In this document: piece by piece, positions 9,674-16,014 of the stretch
How positions within the stretch are numbered: position 1 is the first letter of the stretch
How the letters are laid out: every line of letters begins with the position of its first letter
DNA from: Actinomycetota bacterium
GTDB lineage: Bacteria; Actinomycetota; Thermoleophilia; Gaiellales; Gaiellaceae
Length of the DNA: 17,412 nucleotides
Assembly (NCBI GenBank): GCA_005885565.1
Contig: VAXK01000077.1
Location: 1-17,412, forward strand
Direction of reading: 5' to 3'
Notes under the pieces: generated by a model
What the model was told of the DNA's origin: nothing
Seen by the model: only the letters and a program-made list of their open reading frames with translations
Database searches by the model: none
Position numbers and translations under genes: made by a program

Positions 9674-9775
9674 TTAGCCGCGATCCTTGAGGTACGGGGC
9701 TGCCGCCGTCGCCGCCGTCATCAGGACGAGCGGGACGACCGACCACGCGACGAGGAGCGCACCGGCGATTCCCAT
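9674..9775 (-). CDS. Possible 33-residue single-span membrane peptide
   Basis: ATG at 9775 gives MGIAGALLVAWSVVPLVL followed by MTAATAAAPYLKDRG: one strongly hydrophobic helix (residues 2-27) and a short charged tail. It lies between a terminator that starts 1 nt after its stop and a divergent gene start at 9859, so it occupies otherwise empty space. No Shine-Dalgarno is visible, and an in-frame GTG a few codons upstream is an alternative. Chance is a real possibility at this length and GC content. No function can be given. Confidence 0.35.
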   Translation of the reverse strand: MGIAGALLVAWSVVPLVLMTAATAAAPYLKDRG

Positions 9776-9846
9776 CGCGGAAAGCTTCGGCACCGCGGGC
9801 GGCCCGCGCAATGGGCCGACCGGCTCATCTTGCGCAGCGCCGGTCC

Positions 9847-9852
9847 TAGACT
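9847..9852 (+). promoter_or_regulatory. -10 element of a probable leaderless promoter
   Basis: TAGACT ends 6 nt before the GTG at 9859, placing the expected transcription start at or next to the start codon. No SD is present. No good -35 is seen, which is common for actinobacterial leaderless promoters. Confidence 0.45.
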
Positions 9853-9858
9853 CCGAGC

Positions 9859-10806
9859 GTGGGGTTCGCGATCCTCCTCGCATCGGTCGCCCTCGTGCTC
9901 GGCCCGCCGGCGCCGACGGGTGGCGCGACCGCGGCTCCCGGCCGCGACGACACGGCGACGCTCCAGGCGCAGCTCGACGCGGGCGGCACCGTCTTCCTGC
10001 CGGCGCTCCCGAACGGCCAGTGCTACGCGACGCACGGGCTCTGGGTCAGCCTCGACGGCACGAGCATCGTCTCGGACGGGGCGTGCATCGTCGCGCTCGG
10101 ACCGGGGCCGGTGCGCCTGCACTCGCCGGACGGCGACCCGATCCCGGCGGACGCCGTCTTCTTCGTCAACCGGAGCAGCGACGTGAACGCGGCGCCCCAC
10201 GGCGTGACGATCGCCGGGCTCCGGCTGATCGTGCCGCGGAGCGCGTCGATGTTCGGCATCGAGATCTACGCGAACGACGTGTCGGTCGAGGGCGTGCGGG
10301 TGGAGGGCAACCCGATCGACTCCCTGCTCGTCGGCGGCCGGGCGAACGGCGAGGGCTACTCGAGCAACGTCTCGATCCGCGACTCGAGCTTCACCGGCGG
10401 CACGCGCAACGTCGTCTCGGTCACGGCCGTGCAAGGTCTGACCATCGAGCACTGCCTGCTGACGGGCGCCGACGACACGAACTACCTCCCGGAGACGGGC
10501 CACGCGTACGGGAACCCCGCAGCCGGGATCGACGTCGAGCCGAACGCACCGGCCGATCCGATCGTCGGCGTCCGGATCACCGGGAACCAGATCGAGGGCA
10601 ACGCCGGGCCGGGGATCCTGCTCGCCCTTCCGCCCGCGCCGGCGACGGCCCCGAGCGTCGACATCTCCGGCAACCGCATCACGGGCAACGGCCTGAAGAC
10701 GACGCCGCCCGTCCTCGGCGGCATCGTCGCGCCGGCAGGCCAGCCGGGCCTGACGATCGGAGGCAACGTGATCGGGCAGAACGGCGGGCCTGACCTCGTG
10801 CGTTAG
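9859..10806 (+). CDS. Exported right-handed parallel beta-helix protein
   Basis: A 315-residue protein from GTG 9859, probably leaderless. Residues 1-26 form a signal-like hydrophobic N-terminus with only a minimal n-region (MGFAILLASVALVLGPPAP). The segment DTATLQAQLDAGGTVFLPA is typical of the pectate-lyase-like/beta-helix N-cap. Repeating coils with Asn/Gly turns follow: GVTIAGLRLIVPRS, DVSVEGVRVEGNPI, NVSIRDSSFTGGT, GLTIEHCLLTG, GVRITGNQIEGNAGPGI, SVDISGNRITGNG, GLTIGGNVIGQNGG. Such folds bind or cleave polysaccharides, but no catalytic Asp/Lys/Arg set could be assigned. It may act at the cell surface, with the exported proteins downstream. The function is inferred from fold only. Confidence 0.82.
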   Translation: MGFAILLASVALVLGPPAPTGGATAAPGRDDTATLQAQLDAGGTVFLPALPNGQCYATHGLWVSLDGTSIVSDGACIVALGPGPVRLHSPDGDPIPADAVFFVNRSSDVNAAPHGVTIAGLRLIVPRSASMFGIEIYANDVSVEGVRVEGNPIDSLLVGGRANGEGYSSNVSIRDSSFTGGTRNVVSVTAVQGLTIEHCLLTGADDTNYLPETGHAYGNPAAGIDVEPNAPADPIVGVRITGNQIEGNAGPGILLALPPAPATAPSVDISGNRITGNGLKTTPPVLGGIVAPAGQPGLTIGGNVIGQNGGPDLVR

Positions 10807-10846
10807 CGCACCCGCTTTTCACGCTGTAGCGTTATGCCTTTGAACC

Positions 10847-11035
10847 ATGAAGCACCTGGGAGCCGCCGCCGGGATCGTCCTCGTGCTCGCGGGCGCCGCG
10901 AGCGCCGGCGGCGCGGCGAAGACGCCACCGTCGAAGCCGGCGGCCTGCTCGTGGGGCGCGTCGTCGGTCACGGCCCAACGCGTCGACGGTCAGTGGGTCG
11001 TCGGCACGCCGACGACGACCGGCTGCATTCCCTAG
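10847..11035 (+). CDS. Small secreted protein with two cysteines
   Basis: A 62-residue protein from ATG 10847. MKHLGAAAGIVLVLAGAASA is a clear Sec signal peptide, with likely cleavage after ASA at residue 20. The mature part is about 42 residues with C34 and C60, which could form a disulfide, and a WVVGTPTTTGC ending. No SD is evident. It follows the beta-helix gene by 40 nt with no terminator between them, so they may be cotranscribed. Its TAG stop shares the CTAG with the stop of the convergent MOSC gene. No family recognised. Confidence 0.65.
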   Translation: MKHLGAAAGIVLVLAGAASAGGAAKTPPSKPAACSWGASSVTAQRVDGQWVVGTPTTTGCIP

Positions 11036-11460
11036 GAGAGCTCGACGATCTCGTCCCCGACGGAGATCATGCCGTCGGTGAGGATGTCGGCGTTGATGCC
11101 CGCGCGGTGGGTGAGCTCCTTGATGATCCCGGGCCGCGTCATCGACTGGAGGTGCGTGCACGGCTCGCAGAGCTCGACGCCGTAGCACTCGACCTCCCCG
11201 AGGCGGAAGCGCCTGCCGACGAGGTCGTCGAGCCGGACGCCGCGGGTCGTCACCTGCCGCCGCGTCTCCCCGGGCGCAAGCCCCACCGCCTCGACGTTCT
11301 CTGCCTCGACGAGCGTGAGCGCGCGGCCCGGCTCGGCGCCGTCTTCGTAGAAGTAGCGCCGGTCGCCCTCGAGGCCCTTGCCCGCGACGGCGCGCACCGT
11401 CTCGACCGACCGAAGCCGCGGGCCCTCGGGCTCTCCGAGGTGGATCGCTTCGACGGTCAT
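11032..11460 (-). CDS. MOSC domain-containing protein
   Basis: A 142-residue single-domain MOSC protein (molybdenum cofactor sulfurase C-terminal domain family, which includes YiiM and mARC-like proteins). It starts MTVEAIHLG at ATG 11460. Family marks are LEGDRRY (30-36), R-x-Q-V-T-T-R-G-V-x-L-D-D-L (68-80), the cysteine motif C98-E-P-C101-T-H-L, and the closing HRAGINADILTDGMISVGDEI. The cysteine near this position is the proposed sulfur or Mo-cofactor ligand in the family. No SD is seen; TAGTGT lies 9 nt before the ATG and may be a -10 for a near-leaderless transcript. It stands alone on the minus strand among exported proteins, so context does not reveal a partner enzyme. Confidence 0.9.
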   Translation of the reverse strand: MTVEAIHLGEPEGPRLRSVETVRAVAGKGLEGDRRYFYEDGAEPGRALTLVEAENVEAVGLAPGETRRQVTTRGVRLDDLVGRRFRLGEVECYGVELCEPCTHLQSMTRPGIIKELTHRAGINADILTDGMISVGDEIVELS

Positions 11461-11542
11461 GCCGCGCGCACACTAGCGGCGGGCCCGGTCAGGGCACCGG
11501 GCTTGCTTTCTGCGGAGACAGGGTAAGAGCGAACGATTCCAG

Positions 11543-11562
11543 GCCGGGGCCGGAGCCCCGGC
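11543..11562 (+). promoter_or_regulatory. GC hairpin in the 5' leader of the propeller gene
   Basis: Perfect 8-bp stem GCCGGGGC/GCCCCGGC with a CGGA tetraloop, ending 11 nt before AAGGAGA, the ribosome binding site for the ATG at 11585. There is no T-run. It could modulate access to the ribosome binding site or protect the mRNA 5' end. Confidence 0.4.
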
Positions 11563-11584
11563 TCGCCCAGTGAAAGGAGACTCG

Positions 11585-13072
11585 ATGGCCTTGCCACTGC
11601 GGCCGCACGGCTCTCGTATCCCGCTGCTCGTCCTGAGCCTGCTCGGCGTGGTCGCGCTCGTGGGCCTGCTGCCCGGATCCGGGCACGCCGGCACGACGGC
11701 ACCGACCTTCGCGGCGCCGGTCTACGTCGACCAGGCCCTGGCCGGCGGTGAGCCGGAAGTGTTCGCCGACACACTGCACGGGCGCCTGATCTACAGCGCG
11801 CACGAGGGGACGACGCACCTCTACCGCGACGGGATCGTCAGCTCGCCGTGGGGAGACTTCAGCTTCGTCTCCAACTACTGCAACCAGGTCAACATCTGGA
11901 CGTCGCCCGATGGCGGCACGAACTGGTACCGCGATCGCTACCTGGGGACGCAGTGCCCGACGAGCCCCGCGATCAACACCGGCTTCAGCGACCCCGACCT
12001 GACCCAGGACGCCGGGGGCCGCGTCTACGACACGGGCATCGACCTCGTCAACGACGCGCTCTTCTCGTCGATCGACGGCGGCCAGACGTGGGACCAGGGG
12101 AACGCCGACTGCCACGACGGCGACCGGCCCTGGCTCGCGGGCGGGAAGGCGAACCAGGTGTTCATGGGCACCGACACGCTCGAGGGCAGCGGTAGCGGCC
12201 ACCAGGTGTTCGTGTCGAACGACGGCGGCCAGACCTGCAGCGCCACCGGCATTGACGACAACGGCTCGCTCGCCGACGGCGGCTCGTGGACCGCGTTCGG
12301 GAAGCTCTACTACGACAAGCTGAACGGGGCGGTCGTCGAGCCGGCGATCTTCCAGCACGGCGACGGCAGCTTCGGCGTCGGCATCAGCACGATGCCGAAC
12401 AGCGGCTCGAGCTTCACCCCGCACGAAGGGTTCCGCGGCACGTCGATGTACGCGCACTGGCCCGCGATCGCGATCGACGCTGCGGGCACTGTCTACGTCG
12501 TCTGGGACACCGACAACCGCCAGGCCGGGACGAGCGGCGGCTGCAACGGCGCGCAGACGCCGGCTCCGAACTCGATCATGATGGTCTCGACGAAGAACCT
12601 CGGCCAGACGTGGTCGGCGCCGGTCACAGTGGCGCATCCGGGCACGCGGGTGCTCTGGCCGTGGATCGCGGCCGGCGACGCGGGCAAGGTCTCCGTCGTC
12701 TGGTACCAGACCGAGCCGCAGGACGGCATGCCCGACCTGGACTGCCAGACGGGCCACATTCACGTGATGGAGGCGTCGATCACGAACGCCGCCGGCAAGT
12801 CGTCGCAGAGGTCGAACGTGGACGCCGCCGGCAGGGTCGTGCACGTCGGCTGGGTCTGCCAGGGCGGGACCACGTGCGTCGCGACCGGCCAGGACCGCCG
12901 GCTCGGCGACTACTTCACCAACACCCTCGACTCCCGCGGCTGCGTCCTGATCGCGAGCGGGGACACGAGGCTCACCGACCCTACCACCGGTGGGCCCTAC
13001 CCCACCGCACGGCCGCTCTTCATCCGCCAGAACGGCGGGCCACGCCTGATCGGCAACGGCAGCTGTTCGTGA
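11585..13072 (+). CDS. Secreted BNR/Asp-box beta-propeller (sialidase-like fold)
   Basis: A 495-residue exported protein. The ATG at 11585 is chosen for AAGGAGA 4 nt upstream; an in-frame GTG at 11570 lacks one. Residues 1-36 form a signal peptide (an Arg/His n-region, then LLVLSLLGVVALVGLL, ending GHA). Asp-box motifs (S-x-D-x-G-x-T-W) occur at 107-114 (SPDGGTNW), 162-169 (SIDGGQTW) and 211-218 (SNDGGQTC), with a weaker one near 336-343 (STKNLGQTW). They mark the turns of a sialidase-type propeller. I do not see the FRIP motif or the Arg triad of true sialidases, so binding or a different hydrolase activity is as likely. Several cysteines suggest disulfides. It could act on host, plant or microbial glycans outside the cell. 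Confidence 0.85.
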   Translation: MALPLRPHGSRIPLLVLSLLGVVALVGLLPGSGHAGTTAPTFAAPVYVDQALAGGEPEVFADTLHGRLIYSAHEGTTHLYRDGIVSSPWGDFSFVSNYCNQVNIWTSPDGGTNWYRDRYLGTQCPTSPAINTGFSDPDLTQDAGGRVYDTGIDLVNDALFSSIDGGQTWDQGNADCHDGDRPWLAGGKANQVFMGTDTLEGSGSGHQVFVSNDGGQTCSATGIDDNGSLADGGSWTAFGKLYYDKLNGAVVEPAIFQHGDGSFGVGISTMPNSGSSFTPHEGFRGTSMYAHWPAIAIDAAGTVYVVWDTDNRQAGTSGGCNGAQTPAPNSIMMVSTKNLGQTWSAPVTVAHPGTRVLWPWIAAGDAGKVSVVWYQTEPQDGMPDLDCQTGHIHVMEASITNAAGKSSQRSNVDAAGRVVHVGWVCQGGTTCVATGQDRRLGDYFTNTLDSRGCVLIASGDTRLTDPTTGGPYPTARPLFIRQNGGPRLIGNGSCS

Positions 13073-13081
13073 GCACACGTC

Positions 13082-13147
13082 GTGGGCGGAGGCACCCGCC
13101 TTCGCCCACAACCCGCAGAGGAAAGGGCCCGCTCTTCGCGGGCCCTT
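13082..13147. terminator. Two tandem hairpins between convergent genes
   Basis: Hairpin 1 is GTGGGCG/CGCCCAC (13082-13109), with a small inner AGGC/GCCT stem. Hairpin 2 is a perfect 10-bp AAGGGCCCGC/GCGGGCCCTT with a TCTTC loop (13123-13147). On the minus strand hairpin 2 is followed by TTTCCTCT, on the plus strand only by CC after its own TT. It should stop the propeller gene and, from the other side, late pilC transcripts. Confidence 0.65.
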
Positions 13148-13321
13148 CCAGCGCTTGAAGCCCGCACCGTCAGGCTTGGCGAGTATTCGCGAGTGTCACT
13201 GCGAGTGCAGCGCCGGCCCGATGGCTACTCCGGAGAAGCCTGGGTTCGCCCAACGCAATCCCACTCCGGTCCGGAAGTCCGCTCCCTCGACGAACACCGT
13301 GACCCTGACCGGTCGCCGCCG
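13148..13321. other. Intergenic stretch with no recognised feature
   Basis: 174 nt between the terminator pair and the pilC stop. I see only an 18-bp imperfect palindrome at about 13222-13239 (GGCTACTCCGGAGAAGCC, one mismatched pair). The plus ORF that starts here runs antisense into pilC and looks like a shadow. Confidence 0.5.
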
Positions 13322-14533
13322 CTACTTCACGAGCGTGAGCAGCTTGAACATCGGCAGGTACATCGAGATGATGATCACGCCGACCATGCAGCCGACGGCG
13401 ATCATCATCACCGGCTCGATGATCGACGTCAGCGACTGGATCGCGGCGTCGACCTCGTCCTCGTAGAAGTCGGCGATCTTCCCGAGCATCTTCTCCAGCT
13501 CTCCCGTCTCCTCGCCGATCTTCACCATCTGGCTCACCATCGGCGGGAAGACGTCGCTCTCGACGAGCGGCTGCGCGATCGGGATGCCCTGGTGCACCTG
13601 CTCGCGCACGTTCGAGAGCGCCTCCTCGACGACGTAGTTCCCCGCCGTCTGGCCGGTGATCTCAAGAGCGCTGATGATGTCGACGCCCGCGGCCACGAGG
13701 CTCGAGAGCGTGCGCGAGAAGCGCGCCATCGTGATCTTCCGGACCGTGTCGCCGATCCGCATCGGGATGCGGAGCTTCGTCCGGTCCCAGACGCGCCGGC
13801 CCTGCTCGGTCCGCTTCAGCTTGCGGATGCCGAAGCCGGCGCCGATCGCGGCCGGGAAGATGACGTACCAGTCGTTGCGAAGCGCGTTCGAGGCCCCGAC
13901 GACCATCTGGGTCAGCTGCGGGAGCTGGCCGCCGAGCTGCGCGAAGATCTTCACGAAGATCGGGACGAGGAAGAGCAGCATCCCGATCAGGACGAGGGTC
14001 GCGAAGATCAGGACCATCGTCGGGTAGATCATGGCGCCCTTCACGCGGCGCTTGATCTTCGTGTCCTTCTCGATCTGGAAGGCAACCCGGTCGAGGACCG
14101 TGTCCAGGATTCCCGCCGCCTCGCCCGCCTCGACCATCGAGACGTACAGGCGGCTGAAGACCTTCGGGTGGCGGGACATGGCCTGCGAGAGCAGGAGGCC
14201 GCCTTCCACGTCGGCACGGAGCTCGTGGATGACCGCGGCGAGGTACACGTCCTCCGTCTGCTCCTCGAGGATGACGAGCGCGCTGACCACGTTGAGGCCG
14301 GCCTCGATCATCGTCGCGAACTGGCGCGAGAAGATCTGGAGCGACTTCGGTTTGATCTTCTTGAAGACGGTGCGGACGCTCTCCTCGCCCGACGCGGGGA
14401 GCTCGGCAAGGCTCTGCGCGAGCAGGCCGCGGACGCGGAGCTGCTCCCGTGCGCCCTTCGGGTTCGGTGCATGCACCTCGCCCGAGAGCTCGAGCCCCTG
14501 GGCGTTGATCGCCGTGTATGCGTAGGCCGCCAC
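13322..14533 (-). CDS. pilC: Type IV pilus inner-membrane platform protein PilC
   Basis: A 403-residue GspF/PilC-family protein, the membrane platform that couples the assembly ATPase to pilin insertion. The GTG at 14533 gives MAAYAYTAINAQGLELSGEV, matching the usual PilC start and length; a TTG two codons upstream is an alternative, and the longer ORF to 14716 overlaps the divergent prepilin gene. It has two T2SSF repeats: about 67-190 (LQIFSRQFATMIEAGLNVVSAL, then GAMIYPTMVLIFATLVLIGMLL as membrane helix) and about 270-395 (ARFSRTLSSLVAAGVDIISAL, then the closing helix PVMMIAVGCMVGVIIISMYL). A conserved G-E-x-x-G appears at 339-343 in the EETGELEKML segment. pilB/pilT ATPases are not in the window. 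It is divergent from the prepilin gene. Confidence 0.96.
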   Translation of the reverse strand: MAAYAYTAINAQGLELSGEVHAPNPKGAREQLRVRGLLAQSLAELPASGEESVRTVFKKIKPKSLQIFSRQFATMIEAGLNVVSALVILEEQTEDVYLAAVIHELRADVEGGLLLSQAMSRHPKVFSRLYVSMVEAGEAAGILDTVLDRVAFQIEKDTKIKRRVKGAMIYPTMVLIFATLVLIGMLLFLVPIFVKIFAQLGGQLPQLTQMVVGASNALRNDWYVIFPAAIGAGFGIRKLKRTEQGRRVWDRTKLRIPMRIGDTVRKITMARFSRTLSSLVAAGVDIISALEITGQTAGNYVVEEALSNVREQVHQGIPIAQPLVESDVFPPMVSQMVKIGEETGELEKMLGKIADFYEDEVDAAIQSLTSIIEPVMMIAVGCMVGVIIISMYLPMFKLLTLVK

Positions 14534-14568
14534 GCTCAATCGAGCTATCGGCAGGGGGATCGGGCCGC

Positions 14569-14597
14569 TTGAGGTAACACGCGCGCGTGTCGATATC
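14569..14597 (+). promoter_or_regulatory. Promoter of the prepilin gene, with a palindromic spacer
   Basis: TTGAGG (14569-14574) and GATATC (14592-14597) are spaced by 17 nt. The -10 ends 6 nt before GTG 14604, so the message would be leaderless. The spacer contains a perfect 14-bp palindrome ACACGCGCGCGTGT (14577-14590), well placed for a repressor or a MerR-like activator. The function is inferred. Confidence 0.5.
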
Positions 14598-14603
14598 GGT
14601 TGG

Positions 14604-15119
14604 GTGCTGACGCGGCTCCGCGGCGAGAAGGGCTTCGGCCTGCTCGAGCTCCTGATGGCGATGACGATGCTGAGCATCGGCATCCTGGCGCTCGTCTCCG
14701 CCTTCAACTCCGGCACGATCGCCCTCGAGCGCGCCGGGCGGACGGCGACCGCGTCCGCGCTCGCCGACGCCCAGATGGAGCGCTACCGCGCGCTCACCTA
14801 CGGCGCGATCCAGCTCGACGCGAACGCGGTGAACGCGACGGACACGACCTACCGGAACGACTCCGCCCTCGGCGGAAGCCTCGGCAACGACGTCACCACT
14901 TCGACGGGCTGCAGCGGCGTCCCGCCGGAGTGCAACCCGAGCCGGACGCTCACCGGCGCCGACCGGCACAACTACCGGCTCGACACCTACGTCACGCTCA
15001 CGACCCCGCCGACCGGGCGGCAGGAGAAGCTCGTCACAGTCGTCGTCCGCGGCTCGGCCTCGCCGTACGCGACGTACGCGCGCGAGCAGTCGACCTTCGA
15101 TCTCTCGACCGGCAGCTAG
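14604..15119 (+). CDS. Type IV minor prepilin (PilV-like)
   Basis: A 171-residue prepilin from GTG 14604. The class III signal MLTRLRGEKG is followed by FGLLELLMAMTMLSIGILAL: cleavage by a prepilin peptidase after Gly10, F at +1, the required Glu at +5, then the hydrophobic assembly helix. The ending of the helix (VSAFNSGTIALERAGRTATA) and the D-A-Q-M-E-R-Y-R-A-L segment resemble PilV/minor pilins, not the major PilA. The C-terminal domain is Thr-rich with C110 and C117, close enough to form a small disulfide loop. No SD is present, consistent with the leaderless promoter above. It is the only gene of the pilus locus on the plus strand. Confidence 0.88.
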   Translation: MLTRLRGEKGFGLLELLMAMTMLSIGILALVSAFNSGTIALERAGRTATASALADAQMERYRALTYGAIQLDANAVNATDTTYRNDSALGGSLGNDVTTSTGCSGVPPECNPSRTLTGADRHNYRLDTYVTLTTPPTGRQEKLVTVVVRGSASPYATYAREQSTFDLSTGS

Positions 15120-15223
15120 CCTCCCTCCGGGCGCTTCGACCGGTCAGCTCAGACGCACGCGGAGGCGCAGCCTGCATGTGCTGATAGCAGCACCGCAAGC
15201 GGTGCCTGAGGACCGGCAGCTAG
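15107..15223. repeat. 13-bp direct repeat at the convergent gene ends
   Basis: GACCGGCAGCTAG occurs at 15107-15119 and again at 15211-15223. The first copy ends with the prepilin stop and the second contains the stop of the minus-strand PilP-like gene. A degenerate third copy, GACCGGTCAGCTCAG, lies at 15138-15152. The 91 nt between the exact copies include two mutually exclusive stems: GTGCTG/CAGCAC (15178-15193) and GCACCG/CGGTGC (15190-15205). Confidence 0.55.
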
Positions 15224-16014
15224 GGAGTCGCGGTCGTCGTCGTGGCCGTCGCGCCGGTGGGCGGCGTCACGGCGGAGGGCGCGGTCGCGGTCGGCGAGCC
15301 GGCCGACGGCGCCGGCGGGAGCACGCTCGCCGGCGGGACGCCGCTTCCGGTCCACAGGAGCCGGAGCTCGTACTGCGTCCCGTCGGCGTCGTTCCGGAGC
15401 GTCAGCGGGTGACCCTTGCGCAGGGTCACCGTCGCGTGGCCGTCGGAGAGCGAGCCGCCGGCGATCGAGATCTTCGCGCTGCCGCGGCCGAGGGCAACGA
15501 GATGGAAGAGCGGATCGAACGGCGCCAGCGGGAAGTCCTGGCCGATCGCGATCTTCTGCGGCGGGCCGCTGTTCACCGTGATGACGGCCGAGTTCGGCGG
15601 CGGCGGCGCGACTCGCGGCGCGGGCGGAGGCGACGACGACCGGGCGCTCGGCGCGCTCGACCCGGACGAGCGACCGGCAGCGCTCTGCGGGCGACCGCCT
15701 ACCAGGACGACCACGGCGTGCGGATCCACCTGCTGGCTGAAGGGGTCCTTGCTGTCGAAGCGGCTGAACGACGCGAGCTGCCCGAGCGCGACCGTCGACG
15801 TCCCAGCGGAGGAAGCGAGGCTCGCCGTCACGGCGGGGGTCGTCGTCGACGTGGTCGTGCCAGCAGCCGCGGCCGCGGGGACGTTCTGCGACTTCAGCTG
15901 CTTCATCGTCATCGGGATCGCGAACGCGAGCACGCCGAGCAGGAGGACGCCGCCCACCCCGGCGATGATCTTGTCGCGCTTGGCCTTGGCCTTGGGGTCG
16001 AGCCGCTTGGCCAT
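15220..16014 (-). CDS. PilP-like pilus assembly membrane protein
   Basis: A 264-residue protein whose ATG at 16014 overlaps the pilO stop (ATGA), so it is the fourth gene of pilMNO(P). A basic N-terminus (MAKRLDPKAKAKRDK) precedes one membrane helix (16-34) and a Thr/Ala linker (46-75). SRFDSKDPFSQQVDP (84-98) recalls the R-[RN/D]-P-F motif of PilP. A Ser/Pro linker (110-140), a beta-rich domain (143-222, SAVITVNSGPPQKIAIGQD, SDGHATVTLRKGHPLTL) and a Pro/Thr tail ending TTTTATP follow. In diderms PilP links PilNO to the PilQ secretin. A monoderm has no secretin, so the partner here would differ. The position is certain; homology to PilP is tentative. Confidence 0.75.
   Translation of the reverse strand: MAKRLDPKAKAKRDKIIAGVGGVLLLGVLAFAIPMTMKQLKSQNVPAAAAAGTTTSTTTPAVTASLASSAGTSTVALGQLASFSRFDSKDPFSQQVDPHAVVVLVGGRPQSAAGRSSGSSAPSARSSSPPPAPRVAPPPPNSAVITVNSGPPQKIAIGQDFPLAPFDPLFHLVALGRGSAKISIAGGSLSDGHATVTLRKGHPLTLRNDADGTQYELRLLWTGSGVPPASVLPPAPSAGSPTATAPSAVTPPTGATATTTTATP

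Noticed and set aside
8219..10186. 655-codon plus-strand frame across the MFS and beta-helix genes
   Set aside because: It overlaps two well-supported genes in another frame and its product is low-complexity Arg/Ala sequence.
11489..13111. 540-codon minus-strand frame opposite the propeller gene
   Set aside because: No signal or domain features; the plus-strand product has a signal peptide, an SD and Asp-boxes.
13148..13321. c-di-GMP or other riboswitch downstream of pilC
   Set aside because: I looked for the GEMM-like conserved bases on both strands and found no convincing match; the stretch is also 3' of pilC, not 5'.
13082..14572. 496-codon plus-strand frame opposite pilC
   Set aside because: It is antisense to a clear PilC and has a biased His/Arg/Asp composition.
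14534..14716. Extended PilC N-terminus
   Set aside because: The added residues are antisense to the prepilin signal region and do not resemble PilC; the GTG at 14533 gives the family start and length.
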